Shown: positions 56,701-61,093, numbered from the stretch's first letter. The stretch is DNA of 64,000 nt from Siphonodentalium dalli (GCA_032622095.1 CP136065.1:245895474-245959473), one strand, 5' to 3'. A program made the numbers and translations. Notes: a model not told the origin generated them from the letters alone.

Positions 56701-58313
56701 ACATCCATTAGGATTATCTAGAGACGTACATCCATTAGGATTATCTAGAGATGTACATCCATTAGGAGTATCTAGAGATGTACATCCATTAGGATTATCT
56801 AGAGATGTACATCCATTAGGATTATCTAGAGATGTACATCCACTAGGATTATCTAGAGATGTACATCCATTAGGATTATATAGAGATGTACATCCATTAG
56901 GATTATCTAGAGACGTACATCCATTAGGATTATCTAGAGATGTACATCCATTAGGATTATCTAGAGACGTATATCCATTAGGATTATCTAGAGATGTACA
57001 TCCACTAGGATTATCTAGAGATGTACATCCATTAGGATTATATAGAGATGTACATCCATTAGGATTATCTAGAGACGTACATCCATTAGGATTATCTAGA
57101 GATGTACATCCATTAGGATTATCTAGAGACGTATATCCATTAGGATTATCTAGAGACGCATTAGGAGTATCTCGAGATGTACATCCATTAGGATTATCTA
57201 GAGATGTACATCCATTAGGATTATATAGAGATGTACATCCATTAGGATTATCTAGATATGTACATCCATTAGGATTATATAGAGATGTACATCCATTAGG
57301 ATTATCTAGAGATGTACATCCATTAGGATTATATAGAGATGTACATCCATTAGGATTATCTAGAGATGTACATCTATTAGGATTATCTAGAGATGTACAT
57401 CCATTAGGATTATCTAGAGATGTACATCCATTAGGATTATCTAGAGATGTACATCCATTAGGATTATCTAGAGATGTATATCCATTAGGATTATCTAGAG
57501 ACGTACATCCATTAGGATTATCTAGAGATGTACATCCATTAGGATTATCTAGAGATGTACATCCATTAGGATTATCTGGAGATGTACATCCATTAGGATT
57601 ATCTAGAGAGGTACATCCATTAGGATTATATAGAGATGTACATCCATTAGGATTATCTAGAGAGGTACATCCATTAGGATTATCTAGAGATGTACATCCA
57701 TTAGGATTATCTAGAGATGTACATCCATTAGGATTATCTAGAGATGTACATCCATACATCCATTAGGATTATCGTCGACTTTACAAAGAGACTGGGATTT
57801 GGAATTATCGTAGAATTTATTTATAACAGATAGATTGATTTGCAATATTGCATTTATTCAAATTTCAAACTTATCAGCTAAAATTGGTAGCTCTGTGTTA
57901 TAATGCAACAGATATGTGTAAACGGTTCAACGGATCCAATGCAACTTGCCAGCGTAATGTAGTAGTCTAATTGCTATGTAATTGTAACATGGTTATTGAT
58001 TGCGCTACTTTATTATACCGGGGCTTGTCCCATCACACCAGATACGAATACTTGTTTTTTCTATTTATAGGTCCTGTACTATGTGAGACCACACCGGATA
58101 CAGACTTTAAACGAAGTGGAGATCTTTATTCAGAAGCGTTACAGTACGAGCATTCTATCAAGGAGACAGTTGGTGTATATATCATTGGGACTTGGCACGG
58201 CAGTGGCTGTTTACTGGTTGGTGAAATCAGACCGTGTGCCGAGCATAAAGCCGTTAATTCTTAAAATTATTCCAGATCATTTTCGTGGAATGTCAGTAAA
58301 ACTTGTTGTCTGA
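14669..58313 (+). CDS. Flavin monoamine oxidase-like gene, 11 exons, 5' end missing
   Basis: Joined exons: 14669-14759, 16161-16308, 19088-19199, 31824-31981, 34777-34866, 36109-36193, 37531-37631, 40251-40424, 42660-42847, 43450-43537, 58071-58313. Every junction is AG...GT and every phase matches, giving one 491-codon frame to TGA at 58311-58313. Numbering here starts at the R of RIGGR. Visible family landmarks are RIGGR, LGGEWIGRPQ (~24-33), the GGMQQLT segment (~170), VIVAVP (~218), INFTPELP (~230), the catalytic-type Lys254 (PLAFSIK), the Cys359 FAD-linkage site (NGGCF), HFAGTETGTIW (~384) and a C-terminal membrane helix (445-462). Known MAOs are outer-mitochondrial-membrane FAD enzymes that oxidise amines to aldehydes. 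Adding ~45 missing N-terminal residues would give ~535, close to the usual 520-530. The tyrosines flanking the flavin in human MAO-B (398, 435) are Phe here. A polyamine-type substrate or divergent MAO paralogue remains possible. Confidence 0.9.
14760..16160 (+). other. MAO-like intron with dispersed repeat pieces
   Basis: 1.4 kb. It contains a short palindromic GCCCGCCACTGGCGGG at ~14921, and AT-rich DNA. No other gene is seen. Confidence 0.55.
16161..16308 (+). CDS. MAO-like exon b: GRPQ motif and substrate-domain start
   Basis: Acceptor TTATTTTCAG; the first base completes Arg, giving GEWIGRPQPYMYYYLDLF across the junction. This aligns with the W-(I/V)-G-P-x-Q segment of MAO. It continues into LTFLIKLDLLQFIFK, a helix of the membrane-side substrate domain. 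Donor AAG|GTATAT, phase 0. The splice-phase match to both neighbours is the main support, because the second half of the exon is poorly conserved. Confidence 0.85.
16470..17331. repeat. 63-bp minisatellite (~14 copies)
   Basis: Unit of 63 bp with core CTAATGTCTGCTGGYATGAT (copy starts 16541, 16604 and so on). The sense strand is open from 16510 to 17331 as a 21-residue repeat containing NVCWYDLN, and much of the antisense strand is open too. The last four copies are more diverged. It lies in the intron after exon b and has no splice sites placing it in the MAO frame, so it is treated as satellite. Confidence 0.9.
17345..17743. mobile_element. piggyBac-like TTAA hairpin MITE, copy B
   Basis: Same family as 13092-13481: terminus CTTTACCCAACA with a decayed left TTAA (GTAAC), an intact right TTAA (17740-17743), and two long hairpins with the CATTCTCTTATATATGCGAG stem. 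Inserted directly after the 63-bp array. Confidence 0.85.
17744..18214 (+). other. MAO-like intron, unique AT-rich DNA
   Basis: No gene or element boundary seen. Confidence 0.5.
18215..18691. mobile_element. TTAA foldback MITE (AAAGGTACTCAATCCG family)
   Basis: 477 bp with inverted termini TTTAAAGGTACTCAATCCG / CGGATTGAGTACCTTTAAA, so TTAA lies at both edges. The arms fold over a centre near 18400-18480. Related copies: 44826-45072 (half) and 61751-63459 (interrupted). Confidence 0.8.
18692..19087 (+). other. MAO-like intron, unique AT-rich DNA
   Basis: Nothing recognisable apart from the polypyrimidine tract and TTCTTCAG acceptor of the next exon. Confidence 0.5.
19088..19199 (+). CDS. MAO-like exon c: A-M-R-F-D-S-I-T segment
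   Basis: Acceptor TTCTTCAG, phase 0. It encodes LKLLKRKLKGDLKKSENA and then MRFDSITFDFYKEQKLWSA, which matches the family pattern (A)xxWDxMTxxxxL...W of MAO. Donor GCAG|GTGAGG, leaving G to be completed by AT of the next exon (Asp). A decayed partial copy of this exon lies just downstream. Confidence 0.85.
19241..19316 (+). pseudogene. Partial duplicate of exon c
   Basis: About 70 bp repeat the second half of exon c (CTGAAGAAATCAGAGAATGA onward) with a handful of substitutions. The donor GCAG|GTGAGG is missing, replaced by TTATTATACTAG. It cannot be spliced as exon c is. It ends a few bases before the pogo-like MITE. Confidence 0.8.
19322..20504. mobile_element. pogo/Tigger-like non-autonomous element, ~1.18 kb
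   Basis: Inverted termini CAGTGAAACCTCTCCAAACC, flanked by TA (19322-19323 and 20503-20504). CAGT-GAACCTCT termini with TA duplication are typical of pogo/Tigger Tc1-mariner elements. No transposase frame is visible. A short relative lies at 44287-44393. Confidence 0.85.
20505..21036 (+). other. Intronic stretch with a GGTTAATATAATG short repeat
   Basis: A few imperfect copies of GGTTAATATAATGGAATTAA at 20505-20590. No gene is seen in the rest. Confidence 0.55.
21037..21380. mobile_element. TTAA hairpin MITE, TCATGACGGGAA terminus family
   Basis: TTAA at 21037-21040 and 21377-21380, with inverted termini CTCTTTCATGACGGGAA / TTCCTGTCATGGAAGGG. Inside are three CATTCTCTTATATA-type hairpins with a GAGNCTCCC loop. 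The hairpin module resembles that of 13092-13481, but the termini differ. Confidence 0.75.
21461..22250 (+). mobile_element. HINE-like (non-autonomous Helentron) element, copy 1
   Basis: The 5' end folds TACCCCCC...GGGGGGTA, then comes a (GTCC)n microsatellite (21508-21545). Three ~171-bp units follow, each with GAGTTATCCCCCTTTTTCGA and CTTAGAA. The 3' end carries hairpin GTCCCATTGGGAC about 10 nt before CTAG (22247-22250), next to T. Tandem core, GTCY microsatellite and a hairpin-CTAG end are features of Helitron/Helentron-related DINE-1/pearl elements. No Rep/helicase is present. Confidence 0.7.
22359..25366. mobile_element. ~3-kb element bounded by 88-bp inverted repeats
   Basis: 22359-22446 and 25280-25366 are inverted copies starting ACAATCGTTTCGACGATTCT, with internal CACGATTCTGC motifs. 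The interior is AT-rich and includes a CT-rich microsatellite (24284-24384). A segment at 24000-24270 resembles 37200-37430. No transposase is visible. Target-site duplication is unclear. Confidence 0.55.
24284..24384. repeat. Pyrimidine-rich microsatellite
   Basis: TCCCTCCCCTCTCTCC-type tract followed by (TC)n and TATATA. Confidence 0.85.
25682..26450 (+). mobile_element. HINE-like element, copy 2
   Basis: Strongly similar to 21461-22250, with the same orientation and ends (TACCCCCCGCAACGAAG start; GTCCCATTGGGAC hairpin and CTAG at 26447-26450). The internal ~170-bp units show small indels, including a short duplication of GGACTTATC near 26045. Confidence 0.7.
26634..27220. repeat. Long direct repeat, left copy
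   Basis: ~585 bp closely matching 29965-30547 in direct orientation, starting TTCCTGCAAATT and ending GATGGAGTCT. The pair encloses ~2.7 kb, an LTR-like arrangement. No gag-pol, primer-binding site or TG...CA ends were seen, so a TRIM/LARD-like element or a plain segmental duplication are both possible. Confidence 0.7.
27221..28549 (+). other. Intronic interior between the direct repeats
   Basis: No coding region seen. A short tandem (AAAGTTAAACAATTACCATT, twice) lies at 28065-28150, and a poly-T at 28041-28056. Confidence 0.5.
28550..29960. repeat. ~700-bp tandem duplication
   Basis: The segment beginning near 28550 recurs about 715 bp later. GTCTGAACTGAACGAAAGTC occurs at ~28618 and ~29340, and CTCCTGCAGATTCTGTT at ~29140 and ~29861. 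Both copies end just before the right direct repeat. Confidence 0.75.
29965..30547. repeat. Long direct repeat, right copy
   Basis: Partner of 26634-27220; small indels and substitutions only. Confidence 0.7.
30602..31001. mobile_element. piggyBac-like TTAA hairpin MITE, copy C
   Basis: Same termini and two-hairpin interior as 13092-13481. Right TTAA at 30998-31001; left edge decayed to GTAACCC. Confidence 0.85.
31109..31206. mobile_element. CAGTAATGCCC foldback MITE, left arm only
   Basis: The arm runs to GAAAGCTCTCCC, exactly where other copies reach the hairpin tip. The second arm is replaced by the retrotransposon fragment that follows. Confidence 0.75.
31207..31592 (+). mobile_element. 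5'-truncated non-LTR retrotransposon, 3' end
   Basis: The reading frame contains YHKFSFFPRTIREWNAIPTE, the conserved C-terminal tail seen after the reverse transcriptase of many LINE-type elements. Stop at 31421-31423, then ~150 bp of 3' UTR ending in (GAA)n at 31575-31590. 5' truncation and a short simple-repeat tail are typical of target-primed insertions. No reverse transcriptase or endonuclease remains. Confidence 0.8.
31593..31823 (+). other. Intron end before MAO-like exon d
   Basis: Unique sequence ending in TTGTTTTCTAG acceptor. Confidence 0.6.
31824..31981 (+). CDS. MAO-like exon d: substrate-domain helices
   Basis: Acceptor TTTTCTAG; G|AT restores Asp. It encodes DAKDIVHDACKCMFGISPAD, then MTLLCFLMNMNSAGG. 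This corresponds to the region of MAO with the pattern S-x-L...(Y/N)xxxxGG that lines the active-site cavity. Ends phase 0 at CTAAAG|GTTAGC. Confidence 0.9.
31982..33297 (+). other. MAO-like intron, mostly unique
   Basis: No gene. A short tandem GGTAAATTTCTTAGACTA lies at 33150-33240, and ATTTTCAAAATCCATCCGAT occurs twice (32090 and 32655). Confidence 0.55.
33298..33487. mobile_element. CAGTAATGCCC foldback MITE
   Basis: Both arms present, diverged, with a shortened hairpin tip (TTGCTTGTGCCATT). Ends at GGGCATTATTG. Confidence 0.75.
33696..33870. mobile_element. Perfect-arm foldback element, 175 bp
   Basis: ~80-bp inverted arms starting AGCAATTATTTCATGTGTCT and ending at a GGCCGAAGGCCG centre. 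The repeated motif CAACAGTTCGCTCGG just downstream (33895-34020) may belong to the same element. Confidence 0.85.
34208..34740 (+). mobile_element. HINE-like element, third family
   Basis: The 5' end folds GTCCCCC...GGGGGGAC, followed by a (GTCC)n-type tract (34264-34325). Two units contain GAGTTATTAACC(A/C)TTTTCGA and CTTA(A/G)AA. The 3' end has the hairpin CCACGTTTTCGTGG followed by ~10 nt. Same architecture as 21461-22250 but different sequence at the ends. It ends only ~36 bp before exon e. Confidence 0.6.
34777..34866 (+). CDS. MAO-like exon e: GG(M)QQ FAD/substrate segment
   Basis: Acceptor TCTTTGCAG, donor ACAG|GTCAGT, 30 codons in phase 0. It encodes GGMQQLTNHLIQRVGKK and later PVTHIEQ, matching the family pattern GGxxxLxxxLxxxxG...PVxxIxQ. 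Confidence 0.9.
34867..35156 (+). other. MAO-like intron, unique part
   Basis: No element or gene seen before the tandem duplication. Confidence 0.5.
35157..35701. repeat. ~97-bp direct duplication flanking a MITE
   Basis: 35157-35254 and 35604-35701 are near-identical direct copies (TTAAGGAGAAGTGGACCTAT through ATACAGTTTAA). The MITE sits exactly at the TTAA junction between them. Confidence 0.85.
35251..35607. mobile_element. piggyBac-like TTAA hairpin MITE, copy D (inverted)
   Basis: Opposite orientation to copies A-C. TTAA at 35251-35254 and 35604-35607, termini CCCTTTACC(C/T)AACA. One hairpin is full length; the other has lost its loop and part of its stem (35407-35440). Confidence 0.85.
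35702..36108 (+). other. MAO-like intron, unique part
   Basis: No gene or element; ends in TTCTTCTGCAG acceptor. Confidence 0.55.
36109..36193 (+). CDS. MAO-like exon f: VIVAVP motif
   Basis: Acceptor TTCTGCAG, donor TATAT|GTGAGT, 28 codons plus one base. It encodes IEGRMVVYSQSKQISCYR then VIVAVPSQCI, the β-strand/turn VIxAxP that contacts FAD in the family. The split Leu codon is completed by the next exon. Confidence 0.9.
36194..37530 (+). other. MAO-like intron with old repeat pieces
   Basis: 36455-36505 is a small hairpin repeat (GAGGTCCCCAGAGGGTGAAT) seen again at 38250 and, inverted, at 40190. 36511-36680 has decayed HINE-like core motifs (GAGTTATTGCCATTTTTCGA). 37200-37430 resembles 24000-24270. 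Confidence 0.55.
37531..37631 (+). CDS. MAO-like exon g: active-site lysine
   Basis: Acceptor TTTTCTTCAG; T|TA gives Leu, then NINFTPELPTSK and NVPLAFSIKFIISYEE. It matches IxFxPxLP and the (P)xGxxxK segment. Lys254 (codon 37608-37610) aligns with the conserved lysine that holds the catalytic water near flavin N5 (Lys296 of human MAO-B). Donor GAA|GTGAGT, phase 0. Confidence 0.92.
37858..38094. mobile_element. TTAA hairpin MITE, decayed
   Basis: Left edge TTTATGACTGGAGTTTCCTG, right edge CATCTTGAAAGGGTTAA (TTAA at 38091-38094). It contains the CATTCTCTTATATATG hairpin module with a GAGTCTCC loop, like 21037-21380 but in the other orientation. Confidence 0.65.
38095..39340 (+). other. MAO-like intron, mostly unique
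   Basis: One hairpin repeat (38246-38322: CCCCAGAGGGTGAATTTAGT and its inverted copy). No gene. Confidence 0.5.
39341..39795. mobile_element. hAT MITE, 439 bp
   Basis: Element 39349-39787 with inverted termini CAGG(T)TTCCGCGCTG / CAGCGCGAACCCTG and a perfect 8-bp target duplication ATTGCGTC (39341-39348 and 39788-39795). It is rich in TTTTGCCAAAT motifs, acting as subterminal repeats. CAGGGTTCGCGCTG ends with 8-bp duplication are diagnostic of hAT elements. Confidence 0.9.
39796..40250 (+). other. MAO-like intron, unique with a small palindrome
   Basis: Palindromic pair CCCGCTAAAGCGGG (40020-40033) and CCCGCCTTAGCGGG (40064-40077). Ends in TATATTTTAG acceptor. Confidence 0.55.
40251..40424 (+). 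CDS. MAO-like exon h: FW motif and central β-sheet
   Basis: 58 codons, phase 0 at both ends. It encodes AFWNQHSINLDQYGFQSE, then GFVGIVYDATSARGNPALIG. This matches the family segments (Y)xxPFW and (V)xDxxxxxGxPALxGF after the active-site lysine. Donor GATGAT|GTGAGT. Confidence 0.92.
40425..41814 (+). other. MAO-like intron with dispersed repeat pieces
   Basis: 40451-40490 is an orphan terminus of the AAAGGTACTC family, and 40525-40680 resembles 10402-10540. No gene. Short A-rich tracts near 41345 and 41461. Confidence 0.5.
41815..42290. mobile_element. Foldback element with internal 30-bp tandem
   Basis: Inverted arms (TGAATAGGTCATTGTCGCAT on each side), each carrying three copies of a 30-bp unit with AAAAAGACACCCAGGATCTC. 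The centre (41985-42110) includes a smaller inverted pair (GCTATTAATATT). Confidence 0.8.
42291..42659 (+). other. MAO-like intron, unique part
   Basis: No element seen. The phrase ALVVGSGA encoded near 42575 is out of context and not a Rossmann motif. Ends in GATTTTTCAG acceptor. Confidence 0.55.
42660..42847 (+). CDS. MAO-like exon i: covalent-FAD cysteine
   Basis: It encodes YILKLIERVTNIEARNY, then CKDWSQEPFNGGCFVK. NGGCF aligns with SGGCY of MAO, where this cysteine carries the 8α-S-cysteinyl FAD bond. The Cys359 codon is 42777-42779. The next residue is Phe360 (42780-42782), where human MAO-B has Tyr398. Acceptor TTTTTCAG, donor GGGAG|GTGAGC. Confidence 0.93.
42848..43166 (+). other. 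MAO-like intron, unique part
   Basis: No element or gene seen. Confidence 0.5.
43167..43392. mobile_element. TTAA hairpin MITE, TCATGA terminus family
   Basis: Right end GTCATGAAAGGGTTAA (TTAA 43389-43392); left TTAA not preserved. Two TTCTCTTATATATG hairpins with a GGCTCCCTATGGGAGAC loop, as in 21037-21380. Its edge is ~60 bp before exon j. Confidence 0.7.
43450..43537 (+). CDS. MAO-like exon j: HFAGTET motif
   Basis: Acceptor TTTCTTCAG; AG|T gives Ser, then VHFAGTETGTIWCGFMNGAI and later GFRAANE. HFAGTET...W.G.M.GA...G...A is the C-terminal FAD-binding signature of the family. Phe397 (codon 43493-43495) occupies the position of human MAO-B Tyr435. Donor GAG|GTCTGT, phase 0. Confidence 0.95.
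43538..44286 (+). other. Start of last MAO-like intron
   Basis: No gene. A 19-base poly-G tract lies at 44056-44074. Confidence 0.55.
44287..44393. mobile_element. Short pogo-like MITE
   Basis: Inverted ends related to 19322-20504 (AAACCTCTCCAAACCG), almost end-to-end with only ~20 bp between arms (CATTCGGGCCGGCC). Confidence 0.75.
44826..45072. mobile_element. AAAGGTACTC-family MITE, one half
   Basis: Left terminus TTAAAGGTACTCAATCCGAT and one full arm ending AAGTGGTTATTATTGTTAAT. The second arm is absent. Confidence 0.75.
45073..45914 (+). other. Intronic low-complexity stretch
   Basis: Repeated AATTTCCAACT/GAAATTT motifs at 45390-45660, similar in style to 8090-8640. No gene. Confidence 0.5.
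45915..46553. mobile_element. MITE with TAGGTAGCA termini, ~635 bp
   Basis: Inverted ends TTAGGTAGCAGTACACGATTT (left, from ~45919) and AAATCGTCTATTGCTACCTTA (right). TA or TTA at the edges. No transposase. Confidence 0.65.
46779..47032. mobile_element. piggyBac-like TTAA MITE, CCCTTTGAGTGCCAGG termini
   Basis: TTAA at 46779-46782 and 47029-47032, with inverted termini CCCTTTGAGTGCCAGG / CCTGGCACTCAAAGGG. It contains one CATTCTCTTATATATGCGAG hairpin identical in core to those in 13092-13481, although the termini differ. Confidence 0.85.
47093..47461 (+). mobile_element. Flank of the 27-bp array, shared with 60843-61742 (inverted)
   Basis: Motifs GATGGGATTCCCTCCATTTC, GCATAACAGATCA, GGCGATATATCCATAA and CCAGGAATGCAC occur here and, in reverse complement and in the same order, at 61742-60890. 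In both places the shared block ends at the 27-bp unit. It therefore looks like one arm of a mobile element that carries the minisatellite seed. Confidence 0.7.
47416..57759 (-). other. Uninterrupted 3447-codon antisense open frame
   Basis: The minus strand of the array is open throughout as the nonapeptide GCTSLDNPN. It starts at an ATG preceded two codons upstream by TAA, so the frame opens directly into repeats with no signal peptide. It ends in a short non-repeat tail (DLSIIFHFYNDAAFPT). No domain is recognised. Most variants are conservative in type (D/Y, P/H, N/S, L/P and silent T and N changes), and every length variant keeps the frame. It lies antisense inside an intron. I cannot tell a real repetitive protein from a stop-poor satellite; see findings. 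Confidence 0.2.
47462..57770. repeat. 10.3-kb 27-bp minisatellite (~382 copies)
   Basis: Unit TAGAGAYGTACATCCRTTAG plus GATTATC; it contains the palindromes GATGTACATC and TCTAGA. The two main polymorphic sites (GAYGT, CCRTT) are CpG/TpG or CpG/CpA pairs. A few 21-bp units (a 6-bp deletion, for example near 51442, 52624 and 53780) are the only length variants noticed. Higher-order duplications are visible: ~1323 bp (49 units; 47.74-48.58 kb versus 49.06-49.90 kb) and 324 bp (12 units; ~51.5-51.9 versus ~51.9-52.2 kb). It occupies most of the last MAO-like intron. Confidence 0.97.
57771..58070 (+). other. Intron end between array and final exon
   Basis: Unique AT-rich sequence. TTTACAAAGAGACTG just after the array recurs at 63494 (TTTCAAAGAGACTG) after a 27-bp-unit fragment. 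Acceptor TCTATTTATAG. Confidence 0.6.
58071..58313 (+). CDS. MAO-like final exon: C-terminal membrane anchor
   Basis: Phase 0; GAG|GTCCTG restores AANEVL, matching the AAxEVL end of the family's FAD domain. Residues 445-462 (LVYISLGLGTAVAVYWLV) form one hydrophobic helix preceded by SRRQ and followed by KSDR, as in the tail anchor that fixes MAO to the mitochondrial outer membrane. About 29 residues follow the helix, more than in vertebrate MAO, before TGA at 58311-58313. Weak sequence conservation is normal for this tail. Confidence 0.88.
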   Translation, partial: VLYYVRPHRIQTLNEVEIFIQKRYSTSILSRRQLVYISLGLGTAVAVYWLVKSDRVPSIKPLILKIIPDHFRGMSVKLVV

Positions 58314-58324
58314 ATGAGAGTCAG

Positions 58325-58825
58325 TATGGATCATGGTGGGGAATCACGTGGTTTCGAGGTTGGGGAGTACCATGCATATATAATGGCCGAGGCTAGAACA
58401 AACGCACAAAAAACGTAATTGAGGAATTGACACAAAACATAGCATTTTGACTAGTTTAGTTTTGAAACAAGTTGATACCTTATTTGTTCGGAAATTCTTG
58501 ATGGTTTCCTATAACATTCTGACCAAAGTTGCCAGTCAGAGGTGCGTGGAATACACCAGTCCATACATCTTGGAGAATCCTTCGACTGACAACTTTGGGC
58601 AGAATGTTTGAGCAAACAAATGTGAAATTGGACATAAATGAGGTATCAGCTTGTTTGAAAAATAGTATAGCATCTGCTCGTAGCTGTCAAAAATATATGT
58701 AATATCTTTGTTTATTACCTATTTTCCTCTTTTCTGGTCTTGTTTTAGTTTGCCTCGGCCATTTTGAATGCGTGATACTCATCATCTCGAAACCACATGA
58801 TTCCCCACCGTGATGGATGCAATCT
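58325..58825. mobile_element. Foldback element in the presumed 3' UTR
   Basis: Inverted arms: GGTGGGGAATCACGTGGTTT (58336) and its counterpart near 58790, then GGCCGAGGC, and an inner pair (AACATTCTGACCAAAGTT versus AACTTTGGGCAGAATGTT). It begins ~12 bp after the MAO-like stop codon, and no AATAAA lies before it. Confidence 0.75.
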
Positions 58826-58941
58826 GCGTGAATCGGCCAAAATAGAATACACGGGGTACAATGAGAATTTACAGATGGCATACAAACTGTGACAATCATG
58901 TGATTTGCCAGCGAAGCTGTCGCAAGGTTAGATATCTGCTG

Positions 58942-59149
58942 TACAGTAATGCTCTAAATAATCGACTCCTTAACCACAGCAGAATTATGGGTAACTTTTC
59001 AGGATTTTGTCGGAAATATGACTTGATGCCATTTATTGGAAAGCTCTCGGTGAGAGGTTTGCGATGAAGCCATATTTCCGACTAAATCCTTAAAAGTTAC
59101 CCATAATTCTGCTGTGGTTAAGGAGTCGATTATTTAGAGCATTACTGTA
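58942..59149. mobile_element. CAGTAATGCYC foldback MITE, intact
   Basis: 204-bp element 58944-59147, CAGTAATGCTCTAAATAAT at both ends, flanked by TA (58942-58943 and 59148-59149), arms ~95 bp. TA duplication suggests Tc1/mariner-type mobilisation. Best-preserved copy of the family. Confidence 0.85.
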
Positions 59150-59547
59150 GGTTGGCAGCAACATCTCTGGGTTTGCAATAGACCTAGTCTTCTCGGTCCA
59201 CAATAGCTTGTGATATCGGTTGGGTTGATGCTGTTTTGGACCGAGTCACCTCCTGTTACTCTTCTAGAATGGACTTTCATTCAAAAGACGTACTACATGT
59301 ACATGTAGAGCCCGGGCATTCATGTGAATCCATGATGTGTTTAATTATCTGTCATGTCCGTGATCAATCTGTCTTCAAAATGATATATCACTTATTGATT
59401 GAAAAAGGTAAAGTGATGATATGATTGTTTAATGTATTGTTTGCAATCATTTTCTGATTGCACGAAAAATCAAAATTCTCTGGAAAACAAGGATTTGTTT
59501 ACTTATATATCTTGTTGCTTGATAAATATAATAAACACAGTGTTTTT
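59150..59547 (+). other. Non-coding stretch downstream of the gene
   Basis: No gene or element seen. AATAAA-like sites near 59520-59535 are weak polyadenylation candidates. Confidence 0.4.
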
Positions 59548-60342
59548 ATAGCCTATGTGTAAAGTCCAAGCACCAGTAGTCTTTTATTATGAGCTCACTA
59601 CTCTAGTGTCCCGAATAGAAGAACAGACCGGAATAGTAGTACAGGGTGGATGATTGGGCAAATTTCAATAATAGAACAGACCGGAATAGAAGTATAGGGC
59701 GGACAAATTCTTAGATGTGTTAATATTCGAACAAGCCGATCATTGGCTATCAATCTGTCAACCCTCCTTTGGTATTTGCTGGTACTTGAGTGTCCAATAA
59801 CTGTAATTGAATTCAAAGTCAATGACATCTAGTTTTCGATATCTACCAGTACCAATACCATACATGTATAAGTATTACTACTGGTAGATATACTACTAGT
59901 GGTAACTTTAGATGGGGTTGAGTGTCATGACATGGTGTAATTGGCTGTTGCCAGCTGTGGCTTATAAATTTGTCAGTAAAAAGCTACAGCTTGACCTTGT
60001 CACAGCTAGCAATTTTTATACAATTATGTCAGATTGAAATTGAAAAAAATAATAAACATATAAACCGGAATAAGCTCATACAGGGTGGCAATTTTTTATG
60101 AAAAAAAATAAACATAACATGTATTTTATTCGGGACACTAGAGTAAGAGATAAAAGAACATATTTGCAGTTAGAAAAATACACAGAATGACATGAGTGTG
60201 TTAATGTGTTTGTTGATACGGCACTTGTGCCATCGCTGAAGGATAGAACTCGACGCTGTGCCTCTCGTTCTATCTTTCCACACTAGCACTCGTGCCGTAT
60301 CAACGATTACTGATGCTTGGACTTTACACGGAGGCTATCAAC
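59548..60342. mobile_element. Nested MITEs
   Basis: Outer inverted pair: TATAGCCTATGTGTAAAGTC (59549) and its counterpart GGACTTTACACGGAGGCTAT (60319). Inside it, 59601-60142 has its own ends CTCTAGTGTCCCGAATA with TA at both sides. 60182-60312 is a third foldback (TGATACGGCACTTGTGCC versus GCACTCGTGCCGTATCA). Confidence 0.75.
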
Positions 60343-60562
60343 ACATAGTGTTCTTATTTATTATATTTTGTATTATTAGGTTTGACTCTTGCTCTTTACA
60401 TATCACATATACTCATTAATGTATTTTTTATTTATAATCCAAAGTGGCTGTTGTGTTAAGAACACATATTTTACCTGTTTCGGCTGGTTTCGGAAGAAAT
60501 AAATTATGATTTGTTTTCACTTGGTTAAAACATTCCTAATTCCAAGATTACACCAACAAACT

Positions 60563-60842
60563 TACCAACCGTCCGAGCAGTCTGTTTGAAAAGCTGTTAC
60601 CAACCGACCGAGCAGTTTGTTTGAAAATCTGTTACCAACCGTCCGAGCAGTCTGTTTGAAAAGCTGTTACCAACCGTCCGAGCAGTCTGTTTGAAAAGCT
60701 GTTACCAACCGTCCGAGCAGTCTGTTTGACAAGCTGTTACCAACCGTCCGAGCAGTCTGTTTGAAAAGCTGTTACCAACCGTCCGAGCAGTCTGTTTGAT
60801 AAGCTGTTACCAACCGTCCGAGCAGTCTGTTTGAAAAGCTGA
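60563..60842. repeat. 35-bp minisatellite (8 copies)
   Basis: Unit ACCAACCGTCCGAGCAGTCT plus GTTTGAAAAGCTGTT, at exact 35-bp spacing. It abuts the single 27-bp-unit fragment at 60848. Confidence 0.92.
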
Positions 60843-61093
60843 TGAAAATCCTAATGGATGTACGTCTCTAGATTTGTGGATTATATTTCATTTCAATTTT
60901 ACGACGACTCGGCATTCCCAACATGACGTAATAAACCGTTTCCAAATATGGAGTGCATTCCTGGCATAGTAAATATTTGTGAGAATCTTAGGATTTAGTA
61001 ATAGTTATAAATACAATAAGATGTGAAAGAATAATCAGTCATTAATATCATTGACTGATAAAATAAATGTCTCCTATATTGCAATGAGTATAT

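Noticed and set aside
47462-57770. CRISPR-like array
   Set aside because: Units abut directly with no unique spacers, and the context is an animal intron; this is a minisatellite.
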